64,000 nt of DNA from positions 135,892-199,891 of the forward strand of contig CAADRB010000038.1 in assembly GCA_900708905.1 (NCBI GenBank), read 5' to 3'. Origin of the DNA: Hymenolepis diminuta. Lineage: Eukaryota; Platyhelminthes; Cestoda; Cyclophyllidea; Hymenolepididae. The notes below the pieces were generated by a model. The model was not told the origin of the DNA and made no database searches. It saw only the letters and a list, made by a program, of their open reading frames with translations. Numbering within the stretch: position 1 is the first letter of the stretch; each line of letters starts with the position of its first letter. The translations under genes were made by a program, and so were the position numbers. This document shows positions 36,244 to 47,600 of the stretch, piece by piece.

Positions 36244-36362
36244 ATGTTGAATTTCATCATTTCTCCCAATGGATTATTGAGCAAATTCCTATCCGCGATG
36301 TCCAGTCCTTATTTAGCGGTTGTTTAAATGATCGTTGTTGCCACCTCAATTCACTCTTTCCT
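36244..36362 (+). repeat. Dispersed repeat, family E, copy 2
   Basis: Direct-orientation partner of 31455-31560: TTCATCATTT, TGGATTATTGAGCAAATTCC and TATCCGCGATGTCCAGT. Confidence 0.5.
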
Positions 36363-36734
36363 CCGGCAGAATGATTATGCATGATATTAGGCAGTCAAAA
36401 TGATCTTAAGATAGTAGATATGAGATGACTAAAATGTTTGACATGGCAGAGCTCAATGAGCATTGTTCATTATAGGGGAATCATTTAAAAATTTACAATG
36501 AAGTACAATGTTATCTGCCTGCTCTGCTAACTTAACATTTTTAGCTCTCTCATCTAGGCAAAGTTAAGAATGTAATCTGCTGAATATTACGTAAGCTTAT
36601 TTTCCGCATCTTGTTTAATGGAAGGAAAAATAAATTGAGTTGGCACGATTGGACATTATAGTTAGAAAATCGATCGCTAAGTACTGAACACCGTAGACGA
36701 ACATTTGATGCAATTCAGAGGAAGGATGATGAAA

Positions 36735-36885
36735 CTTGAACTATCCATTCAGTGAATACTGTGCAACCCAAATCCAAAAATAAAATGAAGTAAGACTCCT
36801 TGATACCTTGACGTTGCTCCCAGCATCTTGATGGTCCCATCCACCTTATCACTTATTGGGCTTCCCTTTAACTGGTTTTAGTTAT
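36735..36885 (+). repeat. Dispersed repeat, family D, copy 1
   Basis: Matches 56735-56905 in the same orientation: AATCCAAAAAT, TTGATACCTTGACGTTGC, CATCTTGATGGTCCCATCC, TTATTGG-CTT-C, TTAAC-GGTTT-AGTT, and TCCACA-T-AAAA at the right. The two copies are clearly related but diverged. Confidence 0.55.
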
Positions 36886-38221
36886 TTTTCACAGTCAAAA
36901 ATTGCAATTTTTTATTTTACTATTGAAAATTATGAAAATGGTAATAAAATACTGTCTATAGTGATTTTTAAATCTCAATTATCATAAATGAAACATTTTA
37001 AGTTCCAAGTGCATCGAATTGGTTAAAACGCTCAAAACAGATACAACACGGGTGTTTGGAGGAAAGAAAGGTGAGGCTTCGGTGTTGAATCCAAGCATAC
37101 ATGAACACCAATAAAAATGGAAAAGATACGTGCGAAATAGAAACTGTTTGCATTGACGCCTAATGTCCCGACCATTCGCAGATGGCACTTTCGAATTAAC
37201 CTTCAAAAACCCACAGGTGATCTACCACCTAACAAACCGCTATAAAATATACGTGAAAAAAAGGATAGTTGCATAATCACGTAAAATTGTGTCATTCAGG
37301 TTTTCAATCTAATGAAAACAAAACATAACTTAAATTCATAGAGACGGAAGACTTCACAAATCAATTAGTAACGCTCTTCCTTAATTCTTTCACATTTTAT
37401 TCAAATTGTTTCATTTGCCCTCATGTTTAAAAGTTTTAATAACGAGAAAGTAATTTCTTGCTTAGCTCTGGATAATAATTTTGCTTATAAATGGTCAACA
37501 ATATATTAATAACTGTAGACGAGATCCTCAGTTTCTAAAAATTGATTCACCTCCCTATCTTCCGGAAGATAATCACAATTTACAACCAAGTGGCATTTTC
37601 CGCTCATATTCAGCAGTGCTGTGCCTAAATTATACCCCTCAGTTCCGTTAATTGCAACTTAGAGAATGAAAAAAATGCTGTGTGGCGTGTAGTGACCTTA
37701 GCAGCTGAAAGATGTTAATCAAAAAAACACCATTTCAAAGGAAATAAAAATAGTTGCTAATTCTAAATATTTTTCACAGTTTGTCCTTTTGCGGTTTTCT
37801 CCTGCAGCATATCACTAATTTAGTTGTAAGATTTTCACCCTTTTGCCAAACACATTTGTTGGTTTAGTACCTCTTTCTAATGCTTGATTATTGCAAAAAA
37901 TAAAAATCAGGCTTACAAGTGAAAATGTGCCATTATTCTTCCTAAAAATTAGCTATTCTCACATATTGCCAATATTTATCATTAAACATCGTAGTCTTCT
38001 TGTTATTCAGCATGACATCAGTTAGCCATGGTCAAACAGATGCTTAAAGGCTCATAAAATATGACAGCAGAGGTGATTTCAGAATAATATATGGAGTTGC
38101 CAATATAAACCTATGACCTGAGATCACGTCTTCAACAAAAAGTCGCGATTTTTTTATAAAAATACCTTTACTCGGACCGTTGTAACTATAAACTCATTTC
38201 TGAAAAGCCTCTTTCAACACC

Positions 38222-38712
38222 CATCTTGGGTAGATGATTAGCACGTTGGAGCCTCCTGGTGAAAAAAAATCGAATTCTGGTATGCTATAGGCACCAGATG
38301 TCAATCAATACCCAACGATCAGAATTATTGACTGGCAGTAAAGTCTCGGCTACAATATCCATGGCTGGTGCATCTGTGTGCTTGTGCATGTTTGCACATA
38401 GATACCAAAGCAGATGCCGAGGTATCGACAATGATGCCTGACTGATATCTAAAAAATAAGTGTTTCCTATATAAACCTAACTTATTTATCAATAAATTGG
38501 AGTGGCTTCTCAACTACCTCCGTACTGATCTTGTGACATGAGTGGCTTAATTTGTTCCTTCTATGAGACCCCGGTCCACATAACTCGATTACAGCCACTC
38601 TTGAATAGCCAGACTTTTCAATGGCGGTTGGCCATTCCACTCGATGATAACGAATCTATGATATCTGATTTTGCAGACAACCACGTCAACTGCTCCACCG
38701 CTGGAAAAATTT
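38222..38712 (+). repeat. Dispersed repeat, family B, copy 2 (with tRNA-like head)
   Basis: The head at 38230-38285 reads like a tRNA: GGTAGATGATTAGCACGTTG, GAGCCTCCTGGTGA, a run of A, then TCGAATTCTGG as box B. The tail at about 38618-38705 (GGCGGTTGGCCATTCCACTC and CAACTGCTCCACCGCTGG) matches 9218-9285. It may be a tRNA-derived SINE, or a SINE inserted beside another element. Confidence 0.45.
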
Positions 38713-39599
38713 TGGTCTATTAATTATCTTATCTATCATACCATCCATTCTGGGACATTCTGCCTATGTATTATGTACTTTAATGGAAGTTCATGCTTCT
38801 GATATTTGTTCAAGTAACTGATGCTTTTTTCTGTTTCTTCGATAATTACCTTTTGTTACAGCTAGTTCAGACCACATGGAACAATATTGTGTGAATTGTG
38901 ATCACTTTGGTGGATGAATGGGATAAATTTGACCAGGAGGGGGGGGGAAGGAGTAATCATACTTAGATTATGGAGAGAGAGTTCATCATCCAACTAGACT
39001 TTGGGAGCCTATACATCTAACAGTATTCATTTCTCTCTCATTTCAGGACCTATCAGTATTAAATGTATATATCGAGAATTTTCGATCAAATGGTAGATTT
39101 AGTGAACTAATATCTGCAAGAGATTTTATTTGGCCAGCATTTTTGACTTGTTTACCACACTTCGCTCTTATGTATGAACCCAGTTCCACCAGTTATTTGC
39201 CGTCGATTCCACACTTCATAATCTCATGGACGACAGTACTGAGTGTTTGTGGTTATATAAGGTCTTCCGTGTGATGTTCTATTCGACAAGGTAAAAGCTT
39301 TCACTTTTGTTCCTAGTGTTTTATACTATAGTTAGCCTCGCGTATCAATGCCTAGTTATTCTTCAATAGTTAGTGGATCAAATACAATAATAAAATGACG
39401 AGTTCTAAAAATGTGCCTGTAAACCGTTCAAGCAAATCATTCTGATAAATGAAATAGGTAGACGCTTTGGAGTTTCATTCAGATTTTCTTCCCTAGCACT
39501 GTATTCTTTTGTAGAAACCATCAGTGGACGATGAGTGGTTTAAAATAAAATTACTTTTAAAAGTGAGACCAAACTAGTCGAGTGTCCCCCCTTAAAAGT

Positions 39600-39860
39600 A
39601 ATGATCTTCCTAGGCTAACAAATTACACGAGCCTTTTTGGAATGAGTAGACCATTAGGTGGGTTGGACAACTGAAAGTGAAAGAGAAGGGGAAGGAGTAG
39701 GATAGGGAATTGGGAGGAGAGAGACGTCAGTACTGAGGGAGGACAATAGGGATCGTGATTAACAAGCGAAGTAGGATATAATATGACCTTTGACCGATTT
39801 CGTTGTCTTTGTTCATTGACTGTTTTGGCAGAAAAATTAGTTAGTATGCACATAATGCAT
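39600..39860 (-). repeat. Dispersed repeat, family F, copy 2
   Basis: Reverse complement of the 33930-34175 copy. The CT-rich middle makes an open frame on the minus strand (39623-39853), which is composition, not a gene. Confidence 0.5.
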
Positions 39861-41673
39861 GGAGTGATTGAGCAGGCCTATGAATCAGGGTGCGCAGCTA
39901 TTACAGGTTATAAATAAGAGCCGGTGGTCACACCAATACTAGATAGTCATCATAAACCCACGTGATTGACACCAGATAGAAATTGCAAACTAAAGTGAAG
40001 GAAATACGTATCTATCTTACAGGATTAATTCTGAACTGTTGACTCATGAAAGTGAGAAAGCAAGTCGGTTACTTTATATCATCAGACTCTTGTGCCCTTA
40101 CAGCAACAATCTCCTATTGAAACATAGGCTTATTTATACATCATCACTTATTATGCTGCGTTTAAATTGACCGATTTATAGGGAACCTTTTGTACAACTC
40201 AGTCATCTTATATCCGTTTGCTCGAACTCAATATCACATTTTTCAATTATATTGATGAAATTTAACAGAGGTACTGAAATTTTCGTATGTTTCATTGTTC
40301 TCTCAGTCAGTAAGGAATTGGATATAATCTGGATTTGTTAATCTGGAGCGCCGCCATGTTTGGATGAAATATTATGTAAATTTTCAAATGAATATCTGAA
40401 ATTTATACAAATCATAAGGCCTGTCGGGTTATTCATGATTTGGTTATATGATACAAAGGGACCGAATTCATCATACGATTTCTATTTCAAACGTTATTGT
40501 GGAATGCTGAGACTTAGGTTAGAACGTTTGAACAAATGCAAAAAAATCATTTCGTTTTAGGTTCGATTTTCTAAAGTAATAATGAATATGTAATCAGGAA
40601 GAACAGTGCTCAATTATTTAAATTTAATTAGTGTAAATTTGATTGAAAATTGAGAAAGAAGAATTCCTATAGTGCAAACATAATATTAAAAGTTGCTTAA
40701 AAATTGCCAGCAAATCAGTAAATATAATTGTTAAATCCCATTACTCTTCTAGGGTAGTGAGATAGGGTCTCCGTCTGGGAAATAAATAACCTATTAAATC
40801 AGTTTCTAAAAGCCATGAAACCTACACCTTTGCATTTGCCAACATAAACGGTCACTAGTGAGTATTCATTTTATTCTGGTCCGGTAAATTATTCATTATT
40901 CTTTGTTATTATTTAAGTCAGAACATTAAAACTCAACTACGGTAATTTAATCACACTAAGCACCGGCTGAGATAAAATAAATATAGAAAATGAAGGGCTT
41001 TGAAGTAGGAACTGTTGCATTATACACGCACGGTTAACGTAATGTTATTTCTGTAAATAAGTGTTTGCATTGTTTTTCTTTAAATCCCACCATCTTTGAG
41101 AATAAAAGTGACTAGAAAAGCAATGAAAATGCAATGATTTTTAAATAGTGATTATGCAAAGAAAACCATCTTGGATCAGCAAAATATAGCAACCAGAGAT
41201 ATATTTATCCTTATACATATGAATATGTGTTTGTGTATGTAAGATCCCTCATTTTGGATGATATTAATACTTTTTCAGGGCATTTAATTAAAAAATTTAT
41301 TGGTAAATAATTTCTAATACAAAAAAGCTATATTACTTAAGGAAATGACGCAAAATAAAGTGTTTAATTGAATAACTTTAAAACTTACATGTCGTTGACC
41401 TTGAACCGTGACGCGAATCGCGCGTTATATACTTCCCTGTGCAGAATTTTGGTACGGTGAGATTGCGTACTCTGAAGTGATTGATGATTTAAATTAGATA
41501 GCTGCTCTTTTAGAATATGATTATTTTGTGTATTATCATTTTTATTTTGTTCTCAGATTACTATGCATTGCATTTTATTTTCATTACTCCAATTGATCCT
41601 TTTTATTTGCTATATTTTGAATGGTTTTCCCGAAAGTACATTAATTATTTCATTTAATGTTTCATAGAATTCA

Positions 41674-44600
41674 ATGGATCGACCGTATTTTCACAATTTT
41701 CAAGACCCAGCACCATCAGGAGGTGGTATCAATCAAGATCAATCAGGTCTCCATCCTCAGACTGGTGACGTCTATTCCCCTAATTACTCTAATAATGGTG
41801 GAGCGGTCCAGCAGTCCCCATATATGCATCAAAATGCATTTGTAACTTCCACTCCTTGCGTCAACGTGCAATCATTTAATGGAATACCTCCACTTCCAAA
41901 TGGCGTTGTTACTTCTCACCAATCTACTGACATATCACCACAACCTGCATCGATTACCTCTCGATCATCTTTTTCAGCATCGTCTACCTCTTTAGATCAG
42001 CGACATCAACCCGGATTTTCATATTTACGGTCCGGAAGCAACGGCTCTTCCCAATCCCATTTCCCCGAGGGTTCTCCTTCGACTAGCTCAATTAGATCCC
42101 AATTTACACCCTGTATGGTCTGTGGAGATAAGGCTAGTGGCTACCACTATGGTGTCATATCCTGTGAAGGATGTAAAGTAAGTCTCCTTTGAATATGCTG
42201 ATACATAGGTATGGATTAAACGTCCGACTTACTGGCTGTAGTTAGCATCTTTATCCTTGAATGTTGAAATTCTAAGCCTACCTTATACGTAGGTGTAGTT
42301 TTAATTTTAATATTACCCTAATTTTCTTCCTATTTAATTCGAGAATATAGGTTTCCTGATCGCTCTATTGAAGATAGATCATTACTACAGGCTTTCTTGC
42401 ATTTGTGGCAGTACACTACTGTTTTATTCAATATCGATTCTTTTTCTGATTGCACTTTTTCCAGTTTAATTTGATCATAATTTTAATGATAATTAAACCA
42501 CAGAACGCTGTACCGAAATATTAATATTAATTAAAGTTGTTAAATTAAGCGCTTCAAATTCACGTCATATAATGTATAATCAGCTACTATTTAGCCAAAT
42601 AGAATGACGATTATATCTCAATAGATTTATATTAACTGGTTTGTGCACTTATCGAAATCAATAAATGTGTATTAATGGGTTTCGAACCCGTAATTGTCTC
42701 TAGATTTAAATAAGCATAAGCACATAGATCTGTCGCTAACAAATATAATTGTTCCAGTTTTGCTGCCTTTTATATCATTTGTTTATTTAATCCCTTTGCA
42801 GTATAAATAGCTGCCCAATTAGCTAGTATTTTTGGTTGTTTTCGGAAATATTTTCAACCGATCATCCGTTCCTTGTTCACACCAGACACACACTCTTCTG
42901 GTCTACTTAATTGACATCTTTCAGATCAGCCTGTCACGTGTCATCATGACAGGCTTTTGACGATCCGCCAGCTTGTGTGGGCACTGGCATCTTTTTTGTT
43001 GTCAACACAATCCTCAATTTATTTCATGCACAGTTAACATGAAAATATACTCCCCAATCCTTAAAGTTGAGATAAGGTGTTCGAGAGAAATCGTTCTTCT
43101 TTTTGCTTGATAGAGAGCGGTTGTCTGCTAAAACCAAGTTCAGAAATACGTGCTTCTCCCCCTTCCCCTCCCCCTCCCCCCNNNNNNNNCTTCTCGGAGA
43201 TATAACAAATAGCCGATTCCTGCGTCATAGTAAATTGAATTTTCTTTCGTGATTTTAAATTAGTTAAAGCTTGGTACATTTTAGGAAGAAATGCACCTAG
43301 ATCCAATTAAAATTGATAGATTTAACGCCTCAACCGTTCTTCTATTGAAATTATAAGCATCCAAAAATTAATTGTCTACAATTTTTTTAAAATCACTGTA
43401 TACCTTCACATATTTCAACGTTCGAATGGTCGCGTACCTATTGTAGCAAAATAGCATTTGAATAATTTTTAGAATTTTACCCTAAAAATCTACTTAAAGT
43501 TAAATATTTCACTATACATAACACTTCACAGGAAAAGTTGTAGACCGATTTAAATATCCTCTATATTTGTCTTTTATTATTACTATTTCTTTAATGACAT
43601 CGGTCGAATGAAAGTTAAATTACTACCTAATCAATTAATACGTCAGCTAATAAGTTACCTTTATCTCTTATTTAATCTAAATTTTTGCATTATTTTCCGA
43701 AGGGCTTTTTTCGAAGGAGTATCCAGAAGCAAATTGAATACAAATGTCTACGCGACGGCAACTGCGTGGTGGTTCGATTGAATCGCAATCGATGTCAGTA
43801 CTGTCGCTTCAAGAAGTGCCTTAAAGTTGGAATGTCCAAGGACAGCGTTCGGTACGGTCGTATGCCACGTCGTTGTTCGTCCCCTGATCCCGCATCAACC
43901 GGAGCTAGCAACGGGAACTACCAACGGCCAACATCTTCACTAGGGAGTCCACCACAGTTGGCAACGCAACAGTCCCAACAGCAACAACAATTAGTCCCTG
44001 CATTGCCGACTGCTGCAGATCTCTCCAATGTTATACTCGCCGCCTGTCGCGCACCACCGACTCTTGAATTTAAACCCTTTTATCAAATGGTCGTTAATAT
44101 TGCAAAACTACATTATCAACATTGTCTCTTCTCTGATCTGCGTATGAAAGATGTTCAAAGAGTCGAGTTTAATTTGGTAAGTGTAACTCATCCTCATCCT
44201 CCCCNCCCCTCTTGAATTTGTTAACGGTCATTCTTCAGAGTTTATTTGTGTGTGATGAATGCGTACAATGATGATGAAAACGTCAAATTCTCTGAAACTT
44301 TAGAGAAAGACTCAAAGGAGCCGAACCTTCATATTAATATTATCATCCTCATTTCTACGTACTCATCCTTATATCATGTCTGATTATTAGTCTTGATCGA
44401 TAAACCTATCCTTGGCTAACAGCCAGATGCAGATCTCTCTTCCTTTTGAAGAATTTGCTTAAACGATTATTGCCAGATTGGGTCATAAAATTTATGGCTA
44501 TTTTATCGCTTTACTGCGGTGACCTCTTTGAGTTTATTTACTATTCTTTATTGTCTAACCGCCTGTACATTTGTATTTCCTAATTTAAGCTCTATCTCTC

Positions 44601-47600
44601 TGTTTGTACATAGCTTCTAATGGAATGTTGAGTCATCCACCGAGGTATTTTATTTCTATTCATTTTCACTTAGCTAGTCGTGCTGTATCGTAGCGTATTT
44701 GGGGACGCTATTTCTCTTTGCATAAATCTGTGATGTGGCGGGAATCCATCTTTTTGGTGTATTTCGTAAGGTCATCGACTGATGAACGAGGATAGTCATT
44801 CCCTCAGTCGCGCATTTTCAAAGCCATATTCCATCACCCAGCCTTGCTCAATTCCTATTGGTTAATTTTAGCCGCACACATTGTGCGTACGTACTACCCT
44901 CAGGTCACGCTGTGTAGTTCTTGCTCCCCCTAGCTTTAAGCCTCCGCTAACGCGCCTAGGGGCTGCTAGCTAGCTGGCTAACGAACAGGATTGCTTGCAC
45001 GTGGTTGCACTGTGTGCACGTTTTAATAGATAGAAAGTAAAGTTAAAAAATCGATTGCATTTAGGGACAGTAAAGGCAGCCGCTTTCATAGCACTGATAT
45101 TACCGGTTTTTTTTAATTGAATGGTTTTGTGAATTTGTAGCGAAATAGACTGCTGGTAGATCTGCCGATGGTGCTGTACTATTATCAGCAAAAATCGATA
45201 TTTCTGGCTGAATATTGGCGGATTAATTTTATGGTAAAAATCAGATTTGACCGATTTATGAATAGCATTCAAGTCAACTCTTTATATTAACCGTCTAATT
45301 AAAAGTCAATTTTCCCAATTGATGATTAAATGAAGGTCCATTCATTCATATAGAATTGGCCAACATTGGAATATTTTTGATGCAATACTACACAAGTGAT
45401 CCAGATATCTAATAATGTGTATTATAATTTATCCATGAATTTGGATGAATGGTAGATAGTTTGTTCATTTACTGAAGGGAAAGGAAAGTGAAGTTTAGAA
45501 ATTTGGGTCATCAAAACGAAAGATATTCTTCCACTCGATTAACAAATTGTACCATATTGTCCTTAAAACTCTCATGGCTTTGGGAATTTGGGGACACTAG
45601 GTTGGGTTGAAGTGAAAGGATTTGTCATAATTACCGAACCCTCATCAGCAAAGATTTATATATGCTTTCACATTTTATTATTAGTAAATGAAATCTCCTT
45701 CAAATTGCACAAGCTCTTCAGATTGAGTGGTTGTGTTTGTGGAGCGCTTTGACAATATTACTTGGATGCACAATAGGAGAATATACATGTTAATCATTCA
45801 GAATTACTGCACTTATTTTAATTGTTAGTCAGGCATTTTTTTCTCTAAATCTTGTTTTGGGAATCATTAATAATTAAGTCTGCGGGCAGTGGCTATTAGA
45901 AAATTGTTCATGTGACCTTAAAGATAACATATCAATTGCGGCTTAGTTCAAAATTATCCTTTTAGTTAATTGATAATGCCTTATCCGATCTAACTTATAA
46001 GGTCAATAATAATTGGTTGGTGTTCTCATCTGTGTCATAAAGCCACAAACTGAGAACAGACTGATTAAACGGTTTTAAAACCAATGCAGTTTGTTAAAGT
46101 TTGAGAAAACATTTCTACAGTGGACCAACTAATAGAAAGTTATATGTTGTTGAAAGCATCATTTTATGCAATGTAATGTATGATTCACATTACATAAGTT
46201 CTCTCTCTCATCATGAGGCCTTCCTCCGCTCAATGCACTCAAAGTGCTCTTTTTATAAATAATTTCAATTTTCCGGGTTTTGTTTAAATGAACTCAAGTT
46301 CATAGACCCCAAGACGTCTGCTCATAATTACTTTTGCGCATGTGCTTTTCTTATTTGATTTGACTCCACCTGCTATTTTTCTGCCAAGTGAAAGTTAATT
46401 CTAATAAAAATAATTTGCCAAATGTTAACTGGAACCTTAGAATCTCGCTAACCGCAAAAATCGCCGGAAAGCTAGCTGATTTTTCTCTAGCAAGCGCATT
46501 CTGACAGGTGATTGGTTAGTTTGTTCTCGCGTAAGCGACGTCTTTTCAACATTCATGTAGGGGTAGGGACAGGCGCGAATTGTTCTATGCGTTGATTGGT
46601 TGACGCTACACGATTTCAGCGGTATATTCAAGCCGTAGGTGGGAGGAGAAAGAGGCTGTATGTGTTATTTGTAGCCACTAGACTCCGACAGATTTTATTT
46701 GTAAACGATATTGGAGAAAGATCTAGTTTCTTAATAAAGCACGTGATTCAGCAACATGCTTGCACAGGCTTCTTGCCAGTTTTTGTCGAGAATTCACGGT
46801 TGGCTGTCCTATAACAAGTTTGTTAAAGCAATCCTTGACTTCTGAATGAACATGCATTCTATCGCCATGTCTTCAGAAAGTGAAAGATGGAACCTCTATT
46901 ATTCTCTTAAATTCATTGTATGATCTGTTTTAATTGTAGCAATCTCATTTTCATATCTTCCCATTTATAGAGTCATTAAATTGGTTGAGGTCATCGAGAT
47001 TAATTTAAATATAGGAGGACAGGGGGTGGGGAGGATCATAAAACCAGGACACAATTATAGTTCATAACCACAATGATTTTAGATATCTTCAACTAACGAC
47101 AGGATAAAATCAGTTAAATACATTCAATCTATTAAATACAGGCACGAGAGGTAGTATATGCTCTCTCTCTGAGTATTTCCAAAAGTTGGGTTGATGAATA
47201 TGACAAATTTCTGTTCTTTCTCTAGTGTACTCACTTCAAAGCAGCGGTCTAAGGTGTTTAGAACTTACTCACGAAGTATCGGCAGGAATATTGTCTGTAA
47301 TAATTCACTTTTATTCTAAGTTAACAGTTCTTATTTTGGCTTTCTATTTTGATCTAGCTTATGGCCTTTTCATAAGCAAAGATGTATTAGCTTGAGAAAT
47401 GATGATGCAAAACGGTTACCAGGGTGGTAGCTAATGGTACTGAATAATCTTTTCTGTTCTGCAAACGGATTTCATTTATTTCTAATCCATGATAGATGCT
47501 GGATAATCCTGTTAAGAGGGTCCAAGATTTTGAAAAGGAACTTCTTTTGTTGGTCGATTTTTTCTCTCTATTTTAGCCACAACTCTACGCATAAGGAAAA

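Larger units (their letters stand above)
28600..41673. other. Large gene-free interval rich in degenerate repeats
   Basis: Thirteen kilobases without a supportable gene. It contains an AT microsatellite (28841-28864), copies of families C, D, E and F, and a long family B copy (38222-38712). A run of nine G lies at 38939-38947. A small direct duplication of ATGGGAATTAGGATTAAATAAAT-like sequence is at about 32944-32967 and 33003-33028. Regulatory DNA for the downstream E78 gene probably lies near its right end but was not recognised. Confidence 0.55.
42178..43702 (+). other. E78 intron 1 (splits the DNA-binding domain)
   Basis: The 1.5-kb intron falls between CEGCK and GFFRR, a position shared by many nuclear receptor genes. 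It contains a degenerate SINE-like copy at 42655-42745 and an N gap at 43182-43189 beside a C-rich run. Confidence 0.8.

Noticed and set aside
39623..39853. Minus-strand open frame rich in Ser, Pro and Leu
   Set aside because: It is the CT-rich middle of a family F repeat copy; the partner copy at 33946-34173 gives an unrelated protein.
42660..42740. A possible tRNA gene on the minus strand (perfect GGGTTCGAAACCC)
   Set aside because: The acceptor and D stems do not pair and the box spacing is off; better explained as a SINE-like relic.
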